Shown in pieces: positions 1 to 5,690 of a stretch of 7,451 nt of DNA. The stretch covers positions 1 through 7,451 of the forward strand of contig JAEWHB010000072.1 of the NCBI GenBank assembly GCA_023388015.1. Reading direction: 5' to 3'. Source of the DNA: Bacteroidota bacterium (GTDB lineage: Bacteria; Bacteroidota; Bacteroidia; Flavobacteriales; Weeksellaceae). The number at the start of each line of letters is the position of its first letter. Within the stretch, counting starts at the first letter, position 1. A model generated the notes under the pieces. The model was not told the origin of the DNA. It saw only the letters and a list, made by a program, of their open reading frames with translations, and searched no databases. The translations under genes and the position numbers were made by a program.

Positions 1-2
1 AT

Positions 3-1196
3 TTTGGTTTCAACAAACCTGAAAATATTTCTTACGAATTCTCTAACATCGTGAAAAGAAGCCGCGGCGTAGCCGATACCATGAGTAAAGGCGTTCAGTT
101 TCTGATGAAAAAAAATAAAATCGAAGTCATCAAAGGTGAAGCAACCGTTAAACCCGGCAAAAAAATCATGGTGAAAGGAGAAGACGGCGTTTCAAACGAA
201 GTTTCTGCTGACCATATCATCATCGCAACCGGAGGTCGTTCCCGCGAATTACCGAACTTGCCACAAGACGGAAAAAAAGTAATCGGATACCGCGGTGCTT
301 TGAATTTAGACAAACAACCCAAAAGCATGATTGTCGTAGGAAGCGGCGCCATCGGTGTAGAGTTCGCACACTTCTATCATACTTTGGGCGTGGACGTGAC
401 CATCGTTGAATTCATGCCGAGAATCGTTCCCGTAGAAGACGAAGACATCTCCAAACAATTGGAAAGATCTTTCAAGAAAAACGGTGTGAAAATCATGACC
501 AATTCAGAAGTTACATCGGTTGATACTTCCGGCGAAGGCGTGAAAGCTACTGTCAAAACCAAAAATGGCGAAGAAGTTCTGGAAGCCGATATCCTTCTAT
601 CTGCAGTTGGAATTGTAGCCAATATTGAAAACCTCGGATTGGAAGAAGTTGGAATTCAAACCGAAAAAGGAAAAATCAAAATCAACGATTTTTGTCAGAC
701 CAGCGTTGCCGGATATTACGCCATTGGTGACGTGGTGCACGGTCAGGATTTGGCGCATTTAGCCTCAGCTCAAGCCATTTTATGTGTGGAGAAAATCACT
801 GGTGAACACGTGGAACCAATCGATTTCAACAACGTTCCGGGCTGTACCTATTGTTCGCCTGAAATCGCATCTGTAGGACTTACCGAAGCCAAAGCCAAAG
901 AAGCCGGATACGATGTAAAAGTCGGGAAATTCCCATTCTCTGCCAACGGAAAAGCAGTTGCAAACGGCGCTTCAGACGGATTTGTAAAAGTTGTTTTCGA
1001 TGCCAAATACGGGGAATGGCTGGGTTGTCACATGATTGGTGACGGCGTTACCGAAATGATTGCCGAAGCAGTTGCCGCACGCAGATTGGAAACTACCGCA
1101 CACGAAATTATGAAAACCGTTCATCCGCACCCAACTATGTCGGAAGCCATTATGGAAGCCGTCGAAGACGCTTACGGACACGCGATTCATATCTAA
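3..1196 (+). CDS. lpdA: Dihydrolipoyl dehydrogenase (E3), 5'-truncated by window edge
   Basis: This flavoenzyme reoxidises the dihydrolipoyl groups of the 2-oxoacid dehydrogenase complexes and the glycine cleavage system, passing electrons through FAD to NAD+ in the cytoplasm. The reading frame is open from position 3 and starts inside the protein; 397 residues are visible of a usual 460-470. The missing N-terminus would hold the first FAD Gly-motif and the redox-active CxxxxC disulfide, so neither can be checked. Visible landmarks are the IIIATGGRS FAD segment (about 216-242), the NAD-binding GSGAIG (339-356) followed by the acidic end of strand beta-2, the second FAD motif GYYAIGDV (711-734), and the dimer-interface catalytic pair in HPTMSE, with His at 1128-1130 and Glu at 1143-1145. 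The GTG at 51 is an internal Val codon, not a start. A terminator follows, so this is the last gene of its transcript. The family call is very safe. The complex it serves cannot be told from here. Confidence 0.96.
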   Translation, partial: FGFNKPENISYEFSNIVKRSRGVADTMSKGVQFLMKKNKIEVIKGEATVKPGKKIMVKGEDGVSNEVSADHIIIATGGRSRELPNLPQDGKKVIGYRGALNLDKQPKSMIVVGSGAIGVEFAHFYHTLGVDVTIVEFMPRIVPVEDEDISKQLERSFKKNGVKIMTNSEVTSVDTSGEGVKATVKTKNGEEVLEADILLSAVGIVANIENLGLEEVGIQTEKGKIKINDFCQTSVAGYYAIGDVVHGQDLAHLASAQAILCVEKITGEHVEPIDFNNVPGCTYCSPEIASVGLTEAKAKEAGYDVKVGKFPFSANGKAVANGASDGFVKVVFDAKYGEWLGCHMIGDGVTEMIAEAVAARRLETTAHEIMKTVHPHPTMSEAIMEAVEDAYGHAIHI

Positions 1197-1199
1197 AAT

Positions 1200-1227
1200 G
1201 TATTAAGTACAAAGTATTAAGTATTAA
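1200..1227. repeat. Four tandem 7-bp units (GTATTAA type)
   Basis: Four adjacent heptamers start four bases after the lpdA stop: GTATTAA (1200-1206), GTACAAA (1207-1213), GTATTAA (1214-1220) and GTATTAA (1221-1227). Three are identical and one differs at two positions. Similar AAGTATTAAG strings are, as I recall, common in flavobacterial intergenic DNA. A function is not evident; copy number may vary between strains by replication slippage. Confidence 0.75.
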
Positions 1228-1254
1228 GACTTCTTTTTTTGAAATCAAACATAC

Positions 1255-1286
1255 AAACGGCAGGATTTATTTCTTGCCGTTTTTTT
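1255..1286 (+). terminator. Intrinsic terminator of lpdA
   Basis: An 11-bp stem with one G-T wobble (AAACGGCAGGA at 1255-1265, TCTTGCCGTTT at 1272-1282) closes a 6-nt loop and runs into seven consecutive T (1280-1286). It sits about 60 bases after the lpdA stop. It has the classic rho-independent form, and no gene lies between the stop and the hairpin. Confidence 0.9.
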
Positions 1287-1293
1287 ATTATAT

Positions 1294-1347
1294 AACGAAG
1301 TCATTGCAAGTAACGATAGTCATTGCGAGCATCGCGAAGCAATCTCA
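1294..1347. repeat. Short direct repeat with a CATTGCGAG...GCAATCTC element
   Basis: Two near-identical stretches follow each other: AACGAAGTCATTGCAAG (1294-1310) and AACGATAGTCATTGCGAG (1312-1329). The second continues through ATCGCGAAG into CAATCTC, so that ATTGC (1322-1326) and GCAAT (1339-1343) form inverted ends. The string CATTGCGAGNNNCGAAGCAATCTC resembles an interspersed repeat I recall from many unrelated bacterial genomes; that memory could not be checked here. Nothing in it looks coding. Confidence 0.6.
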
Positions 1348-1384
1348 AATTCACGATTCCCGTACTTAAAAATTAAAAGCCATT

Positions 1385-1520
1385 CCGGCTGTCCGTTACT
1401 ATCTTTTTCTGCTTTCTCGGTTTTTCTTAACCCGCAAAAAGGAGTTGCGCTTCGCTCCCACTCTTTTTCCGGGAGAAAACTCTCGCCCTCAGAAAAAGGA
1501 TAACCACTACCATCCGGGCT
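1385..1520. repeat. Long nested imperfect palindrome (interspersed-repeat-like)
   Basis: The outer ends CCGG (1385-1388) and CCGG (1514-1517) bracket a perfect 9-bp pair, CTTTTTCTG (1403-1411) with CAGAAAAAG (1490-1498). Inside, TTTCTCGG (1413-1420) pairs with CCGGGAGAAA (1469-1478) with small bulges, and AAAAAGGAGT (1436-1445) pairs with ACTCTTTTT (1460-1468). All pairs nest around a GC-rich centre near 1446-1459, so the segment of about 135 nt can fold as one long hairpin. There is no open frame of note and no transposase. It is best read as a small palindromic repeat unit, perhaps a MITE-like or REP-like element; its dispersal in the genome is inferred, not shown. Confidence 0.65.
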
Positions 1521-1526
1521 AAAACT

Positions 1527-1558
1527 GCCTTGTCAAGGTTTCAAACCCTTGACAAGGC
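1527..1558. repeat. 12-bp perfect inverted repeat, each arm itself palindromic
   Basis: GCCTTGTCAAGG (1527-1538) and CCTTGACAAGGC (1547-1558) are exact reverse complements around an 8-nt loop. Each arm also contains a palindrome around a single central base (CCTTG-T-CAAGG and CCTTG-A-CAAGG), so it can pair with itself or with the other arm. A third partial copy, CCTTGTCAAG, lies at 1699-1708. There is no T-run after it, so it is not a typical terminator. Confidence 0.85.
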
Positions 1559-1570
1559 TAAAAAATATCC

Positions 1571-1613
1571 GTTTTGTCATGATTTTTGCCGAAGCAAAAA
1601 TACACGCCAAAAC
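1571..1613. repeat. Hairpin with 8-bp stem and CGAA tetraloop
   Basis: ATTTTTGC (1582-1589) pairs perfectly with GCAAAAAT (1594-1601) around CGAA. An outer pair, GTTTTG (1571-1576) with CAAAAC (1608-1613), encloses it across an internal loop. It is the third hairpin in the repeat island. Confidence 0.7.
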
Positions 1614-1634
1614 CATTCTCCTTATCACTTTTTA

Positions 1635-1681
1635 CCCAGAGCTACAGCTCTGGGCTACCAAGCTTTAACTCCTACGGAGTT
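1635..1681. repeat. Two adjacent hairpins (CCCAGAGC/GCTCTGGG and AACTCC/GGAGTT)
   Basis: CCCAGAGC (1635-1642) pairs with GCTCTGGG (1647-1654) over a 4-nt TACA loop. Thirteen bases later AACTCC (1667-1672) pairs with GGAGTT (1676-1681) over a TAC loop. The layout of a CCCAGAGCT...AGCTCTGGG hairpin followed by CTCCTACGGAG recalls dispersed repeats seen in Bacteroidota intergenic regions. That resemblance is from memory and unverified. Confidence 0.75.
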
Positions 1682-1840
1682 TTCATTACATCGTAAAACC
1701 TTGTCAAGATTATAAAAAACTATGAACGTAAGTTGCTATGAATGCTCATTCACGCAATCATTCTATGTAACTATGTGGTAAAAAAATCACATCATTTATT
1801 ACCAAATCGTTTAAAACAACTCGTTTCAGAAATTAAGCAG
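1682..1840. other. Remainder of the non-coding region upstream of the CBS-family gene
   Basis: No gene is visible here. The stretch holds the partial CCTTGTCAAG copy (1699-1708), a short hairpin TGAATG/CATTCA (1739-1744 with 1747-1752), and an imperfect inverted repeat TGGTAAAAAA (1776-1785) with TTTATTACCA (1795-1804). The last ends about 37 bases before the -7 box of the next gene and could be a binding site or simply the edge of the repeat island. No clear riboswitch fold was seen. Confidence 0.5.
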
Positions 1841-1848
1841 TAAATTTG
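1841..1848 (+). promoter_or_regulatory. Bacteroidota-type -7 box (TAAATTTG) of the CBS-family gene
   Basis: TAAATTTG matches the TAnnTTTG -7 consensus exactly and ends 19 bases before the ATG at 1868, giving a short leader of roughly 13-15 nt. A good -33 TTTG is lacking at the usual distance; the nearest is TTTC at 1824-1827 with a short 13-nt spacer. No Shine-Dalgarno sequence lies before the ATG, as is usual in this phylum. Confidence 0.6.
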
Positions 1849-1867
1849 CCCCTTCAAACGATAGAAA

Positions 1868-3229
1868 ATGAAATATTACAACAACATACTCGAAACCATT
1901 GGCAATACGCCATTGGTGAAAATCAACAAAATCACAGCAGAAATCCCGGCTTTGGTCTTGGCAAAAGTCGAAACCTTTAACCCAGGAAATTCCGTAAAAG
2001 ACCGTATGGCGGTAAAGATGATTGAAGACGCCGAAGCCGACGGAAGATTGAAACCCGGCGGAACCATCATCGAAGGAACGTCAGGTAACACGGGAATGGG
2101 ATTGGCGTTGGGCGCCATCATCAAAGGATATAAATTGATCTGTGTGATTTCCGACAAACAATCCAAAGAAAAGATGGACATCTTGCGTGCCGTGGGCGCA
2201 AAAGTGGTGGTTTGTCCGACCGATGTGGAACCCACCGATCCACGTTCTTATTATTCGGTTTCCAAACGTCTGGCAGAGGAAACACCCAACTCCTGGTACG
2301 TGAACCAATATGATAATCCGTCCAATGCTATCGCGCATTACGAACAAACGGGTCCTGAAATCTGGGAACAAACCGATGGGAAAATCACGCACTTTGTGGT
2401 GGGCGTTGGAACAGGCGGAACCATTTCGGGTGTTGCCAAATATTTGAAAGAAAAGAATCCCAACATCAAAATTTGGGGCGTAGATACCTACGGTTCTGTG
2501 TTCAAAAAATACCATGAAACGGGTATTTTTGACGAAAACGAAATCTATAGCTACATCACCGAAGGAATCGGAGAAGATATCTTACCTGAAAACGTTGATT
2601 TCTCATTGATCGACGGTTTCACCAAAGTAACCGATAAAGATGCAGCGGTTTACACGCGCAGAATTGCCAAAGAAGAAGGAATCTTTGTAGGGAATTCGGC
2701 CGGTTCTGCCATCAAAGGCGTATTGCAATTAAAAGACGAATTCAAGCCGGATGACGTGGTGGTGGTATTGTTCCATGACCATGGAAGCCGATACGTGGGG
2801 AAGATGTTCAACGACGATTGGATGCGTGAACGCGGATTTTTGGAAGAAGACATCCAAACGGCTGCCGACTTGATCAAAGACCACATCGACCTGCCGTTGG
2901 TGACCGTGAAAACAGAAGAATTGGTTTCGCACGCCATCGAGCGAATGAAGAAATACGAAATCTCTCAAATCCCGGTTGTGGACATCGACGGATTTGTCGG
3001 TTCGCTGGATGAAGCGCAATTGTTCCGTGCCTTTTTTGAAGACAAAGACCTTGCGGACAAACCAACCAAAACTTTGATGGGGAAACCTTTCCCAATCGTG
3101 AAAGCCAACACACCGATTGAACAGATTTCAAAATTGATTGATAAAGATAATTCGGCTGTCCTAGTGGAATTGGAAAATGGCAAACACCAGATTTTAACGA
3201 AACACGATATCATCAAAGCGATTCAGTAG
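1868..3229 (+). CDS. cbs: Cystathionine beta-synthase (PLP enzyme with CBS-domain pair)
   Basis: Family role: PLP-dependent condensation of serine (or an activated serine) with homocysteine to cystathionine, a cytoplasmic transsulfuration step; many bacterial members can also use H2S or release it. The 453-residue product has a fold-type II PLP domain (about residues 1-320) and a CBS-domain pair (about 335-453). The PLP lysine is K44 in NPGNSVKDR, the substrate loop is TSGNTG (71-76), and the phosphate-binding loop is GVGTGGT (179-185). EGIGEDILP (232-240) and QYDNPSNAIAHYEQT (147-161) favour CBS over O-acetylserine sulfhydrylase, as does the C-terminal CBS pair, which in relatives binds adenosyl ligands and tunes activity. 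The heme-binding N-terminal extension of the animal enzyme is absent. The gene stands alone between a promoter and a terminator, with no cystathionine lyase beside it. A cysteine synthase with CBS domains is the main alternative. Confidence 0.9.
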   Translation: MKYYNNILETIGNTPLVKINKITAEIPALVLAKVETFNPGNSVKDRMAVKMIEDAEADGRLKPGGTIIEGTSGNTGMGLALGAIIKGYKLICVISDKQSKEKMDILRAVGAKVVVCPTDVEPTDPRSYYSVSKRLAEETPNSWYVNQYDNPSNAIAHYEQTGPEIWEQTDGKITHFVVGVGTGGTISGVAKYLKEKNPNIKIWGVDTYGSVFKKYHETGIFDENEIYSYITEGIGEDILPENVDFSLIDGFTKVTDKDAAVYTRRIAKEEGIFVGNSAGSAIKGVLQLKDEFKPDDVVVVLFHDHGSRYVGKMFNDDWMRERGFLEEDIQTAADLIKDHIDLPLVTVKTEELVSHAIERMKKYEISQIPVVDIDGFVGSLDEAQLFRAFFEDKDLADKPTKTLMGKPFPIVKANTPIEQISKLIDKDNSAVLVELENGKHQILTKHDIIKAIQ

Positions 3230-3290
3230 AGTTTTGAGTGGTGAGTTGTGCAAACTGTTACCAAGTTTAAACTTCTTAAAAAATGATATA

Positions 3291-3320
3291 AAAGACCTGC
3301 TTTGTGCAGGTTTTTTTTTT
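3291..3320 (+). terminator. Intrinsic terminator of the CBS-family gene
   Basis: ACCTGC (3295-3300) and GCAGGT (3306-3311) form a 6-bp stem over a TTTGT loop, extended outward by A-T and G-T pairs, and run into ten consecutive T (3311-3320). It lies about 60 bases after the stop. The upstream A-rich flank could serve the opposite strand too. Confidence 0.92.
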
Positions 3321-3337
3321 GTGATTTAATTTTTCTT

Positions 3338-3460
3338 GCAGATTACGCTGATGTTCACAGAAATAATTTCCCACCCTTTAGGGTCGGGGCAAAGAAAATT
3401 GTTTCAATGATTGAGATGAACTTAATGCCTTAATGGTTTGAAAAAGCTTAAAGTTTAAGG
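3338..3460. repeat. Repeat-like non-coding stretch between convergent genes
   Basis: GCAGATTACGCTGATGTTCA (3338-3357) resembles the short GCAGATTACGCAGATT-type repeats I recall from Bacteroidota intergenic DNA. It is followed by a small palindrome ACCCT-TT-AGGGT (3373-3384) flanked by CCC and GGG, and by a loose inverted pair CCTTAA (3428-3433) / TTAAGG (3455-3460). No open reading frame fits. Family membership is recalled, not tested. Confidence 0.45.
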
Positions 3461-3466
3461 TAAAAT

Positions 3467-3496
3467 AACCCCTGCTTTTGACAGGGTTTGTTTTTG
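3467..3496. terminator. Hairpin between convergent genes, possible bidirectional terminator
   Basis: AACCCCTG (3467-3474) pairs with CAGGGTT (3482-3488) with one bulged C around a 7-nt loop. On the plus strand it is followed by TTTGTTTTTG, a fair U-tract; on the minus strand by ATTTTA, a weaker one. It sits just 15 bases past the stop of the minus-strand gene ending at 3503, so it probably ends that operon and backs up the terminator at 3291-3320. Confidence 0.6.
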
Positions 3497-3502
3497 TCTC
3501 AA

Positions 3503-4144
3503 TTATTCGGTTCTTCCTATATCTTTTGGTTGGAAATGATGAATACCTTTCCCGGAAGTTTTCAGCGTATTTACCATCGACTGCGCCAGAACTTTTGTAG
3601 GCAAAGGTTTTTGATTTTTGGCAATACCGAAGAAATTTAAAAACCTAACTAATTTCACTCCGAAATTCTCGCCTGCCCGATCACTGTTCTCCCGAACCAA
3701 AGCGGGCGGATTGAAAATTAAAGTTCGCTCGAAATTCAGTTTTTTAACGGCTTCTTCCAACTCGCCTTTCATTCGCATATAATAAAAAGAGGAGTTCGCA
3801 TTTGCCATGGCAGAAGAAACCAAAACATAATTCGGCACACCATTTTTTTTTGCGATTGCGGCAAATTCATATTGATAATCATAATCGATTTTCCATTGGG
3901 CTTCCTTGCTTCCGGCAGCTTTGAGTGTAGTTCCCAAACAGGAAAACAACACATCGCCCTGAACCAGATTTGCCCATTCTTCCGAATGATCAAAATCAAT
4001 GATATGAACTTTTAGTTTTTCATGTTCAAAATTTGGATTTCGGCGAACAAATATTTCGACACTTGAAAATTCATCGTCCTTCAATAAAATATCTACCAAA
4101 TCCTTTCCGGTAGCGCCGGTTGCTCCTACTACAATTGCTTTCAT
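3503..4144 (-). CDS. TIP30/HTATIP2-like NAD(P)-binding Rossmann protein
   Basis: A 213-residue atypical short-chain dehydrogenase/reductase, expected in the cytoplasm. The N-terminal dinucleotide motif GATGATG (residues 7-13) opens a Rossmann fold. Arg34-Arg35 at the end of the second strand suggests NADPH rather than NADH. LFSCLGTT (66-73) and YVLVSSAMAN (106-115) are the fourth and fifth strand motifs, and Tyr122-x-x-x-Lys126 has the spacing of the SDR catalytic pair. The pattern SSA...FYYMRMKGELE, then an Asn-Pro-Pro segment, is close to human TIP30 (HTATIP2) and yeast Fmp52. Length is normal for that family. No substrate can be named: members include redox enzymes and proteins that only bind the nucleotide. 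Its ATG shares one base with the TAA of the upstream exporter gene (TAATG), and GAAGGA stands just before it, so translation is probably coupled. The coupling suggests that it works under the same conditions as the exporter. Confidence 0.85.
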   Translation of the reverse strand: MKAIVVGATGATGKDLVDILLKDDEFSSVEIFVRRNPNFEHEKLKVHIIDFDHSEEWANLVQGDVLFSCLGTTLKAAGSKEAQWKIDYDYQYEFAAIAKKNGVPNYVLVSSAMANANSSFYYMRMKGELEEAVKKLNFERTLIFNPPALVRENSDRAGENFGVKLVRFLNFFGIAKNQKPLPTKVLAQSMVNTLKTSGKGIHHFQPKDIGRTE

Positions 4145-5598
4145 TATTCCTTCTTTTTACCTTTTGGAATGGTTTTCAGAATAGTTAGAATCGCCAAAAT
4201 GACCATGAAAAAATTGAATGCTAAAGCTATCATACCTGCTTCACGAAGGACGATATTGTCCTGCCGCCCAACAAAGTCCACTATTTGATGCAGGAAGTCA
4301 TTGGAGAAATTCGCACCGCTAAAGCCTACAAAAATTCCGGCTGAAATCGCCACGCCAAGCGCAGCTCCCAACGAGGAAGCCATTTTGTAAATTCCCGATC
4401 CGGCTCCGGCCTGGTCTTCGGGTAAATTGGAAAGTGCGGCATCAGTCGAAGGCGTCGCATAAAACGCCAATCCCAATCCGAATAAAGTATAAGAGATAAC
4501 TGCCAGGATTTTATAGGTGGCAATTCCCAAAAAAGTCGGCATCAATAAAAGGATGGAAACCGCGACAATGATAGATCCCCAAAGCATGGGTTTTCGCGGC
4601 CCGAATTTTTGGAGAAGTTTTTCGCCGATCCGAATGAACGCCACAATGGCAATCGCATAGCCCAAAGTTAAAAGTCCTGCGGATTCTGCGGTGAGATTTC
4701 CGGCGAGTTGTAAAAGCATCAGCGATACAATCAACATTCCGGCAACGCCGTTCAATAAGAAATTGGAAATCGTCGCACCTGTATAAGTCGAATTTCTGAA
4801 AAGTTTAAAATCAATGAAAGCATTGTCTTTGCCGTTTTCAATCCGATAAAATAAATAACCAAAAATTAGAATAACGGCAATCAAAGCAATGGAAATCGGA
4901 CTCGTCCAACCCAATTCACTACCCTGACTTACAAAAACTTGTAGAGCAATCATCACTACTACGAAAGTCAGAATCCCTAAAATATCTTGTTTCTTTTTCT
5001 CGCCTTTTTGTTCGACTTTGCTTTCAGGCGTTCCTTTTACCATGAAAAATCCAATAAGTGAAATCACTGCCGAAGCAAAAAAGATATAACGCCAACCTAC
5101 ATTTTCGGCCATTAAACCACCAAAAAGCGAACAAAACCCCGAACCGCCCCAAGAACCAATCGACCAAAGACTAATGGCTCGTTGCCTCCTTGCGCCTTCC
5201 CAATAAGCTTTAATCAGCGCCAAACTCGCAGGCATGATGCACGCACCAGACAATCCTTGTAAAATTCGTCCGGAAATCAAAACCGGAGCCGACATACTTC
5301 CTTCTGGTGTAAAACCTACCAATAATGAACCGACAATACTTAGAATAAATCCAATGAGAATCATTTTGACCCGACCTATTTTGTCGGCCAATCCTCCCAA
5401 AACCACAATAAAAATTCCGGAAAATAAAGCTGTAATAGATACTGCAATGTTCATCACGGAGTTATCAATGCCCAAATCTTTGGCCATTACAACATTGATA
5501 TTCAGCGTAGTTTGGGCAAAAAGCCAAAACGCAAGCACCCCGAAAATAATTCCAAAAAGAAGTTTATCGTTTCCTTTGTATTGTACTGTTCTGTCCAT
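4144..5598 (-). CDS. MFS multidrug exporter, NorB-like
   Basis: An inner-membrane major facilitator protein, most likely a proton-driven drug exporter. The 484-residue product is almost wholly hydrophobic helices, with a charged cytoplasmic linker near residues 203-216 (KVEQKGEKKKQ). Landmarks are the motif A loop GGLADKIGR (68-76), motif C-like GRILQGLSGACIMPAS (110-125), WSIGSWGGSG, SNFLLNGVAGMLIV, and FYATPSTDAALSN with GIYKMASSLG in the C-terminal half. These strings agree closely with my memory of staphylococcal NorB, a quinolone and biocide exporter, and more loosely with QacA-type (DHA2) transporters. The substrate is inferred from family only. An upstream in-frame ATG at 5640 would add 14 residues (MFPFCLNLRHKKNC), but ATG at 5598 is preferred because MDRTVQYKGNDKLLFG matches the family start and the -7-like box lies between the two. 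It overlaps the next gene by one base. Confidence 0.88.
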   Translation of the reverse strand: MDRTVQYKGNDKLLFGIIFGVLAFWLFAQTTLNINVVMAKDLGIDNSVMNIAVSITALFSGIFIVVLGGLADKIGRVKMILIGFILSIVGSLLVGFTPEGSMSAPVLISGRILQGLSGACIMPASLALIKAYWEGARRQRAISLWSIGSWGGSGFCSLFGGLMAENVGWRYIFFASAVISLIGFFMVKGTPESKVEQKGEKKKQDILGILTFVVVMIALQVFVSQGSELGWTSPISIALIAVILIFGYLFYRIENGKDNAFIDFKLFRNSTYTGATISNFLLNGVAGMLIVSLMLLQLAGNLTAESAGLLTLGYAIAIVAFIRIGEKLLQKFGPRKPMLWGSIIVAVSILLLMPTFLGIATYKILAVISYTLFGLGLAFYATPSTDAALSNLPEDQAGAGSGIYKMASSLGAALGVAISAGIFVGFSGANFSNDFLHQIVDFVGRQDNIVLREAGMIALAFNFFMVILAILTILKTIPKGKKKE

Positions 5599-5616
5599 GC
5601 AATTTTTTTTATGTCT

Positions 5617-5643
5617 TAAATTTAGACAAAAAGGAAACACAAA
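5617..5643 (-). promoter_or_regulatory. Possible promoter and palindromic operator of the exporter operon
   Basis: On the minus strand TTTG (5643-5640), a 15-nt spacer and TAAATTTA (5624-5617) approximate the Bacteroidota promoter, with one mismatch in the last base of the -7 box and a short spacer. The same -7 box is the centre of a near-perfect palindrome, GTCT-T-AAATTTAGAC on the plus strand (5613-5627), perfect if one T is removed. A site overlapping the -7 box would suit a repressor, but no regulator gene is nearby. Confidence 0.4.
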
Positions 5644-5690
5644 CGGCAGAAAAGGCTTTGGAATTGGATTATGATTTTATTAAATTCCCG

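Noticed and set aside
51..1196. GTG at 51 as the true start of lpdA
   Set aside because: The frame is open back to position 3 and the upstream residues fit the family; the redox and FAD motifs would be missing with a start at 51.
1530..1715. A 61-codon plus-strand open frame in the lpdA-CBS spacer
   Set aside because: It runs through three hairpins of the repeat island, has a low-complexity translation with no recognisable domain, and no promoter or ribosome site. It is most likely a chance frame in repeat DNA.
1291..1804. CRISPR array or integron attC array in the repeat island
   Set aside because: The repeats are not regularly spaced copies of one unit, there are no spacers of equal size, and no cas or integrase gene is present.
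1740..1866. A riboswitch (for example SAM-type) before the CBS-family gene
   Set aside because: The -7 box at 1841-1848 leaves a leader of only about 13-15 nt, too short for an aptamer, and no known aptamer core was seen.
2081..2515. A 144-codon minus-strand open frame opposite the CBS-family gene
   Set aside because: It is a shadow of the conserved PLP domain, with no start signal and no recognisable domain.
5599..5640. Longer exporter start at ATG 5640
   Set aside because: The extra 14 residues are polar and basic, do not resemble the family N-terminus, and the DNA contains a promoter-like box.
5234..5674. A 146-codon plus-strand open frame antisense to the exporter
   Set aside because: It lies largely opposite a well supported MFS gene and its translation has no membrane, signal or domain pattern of its own.
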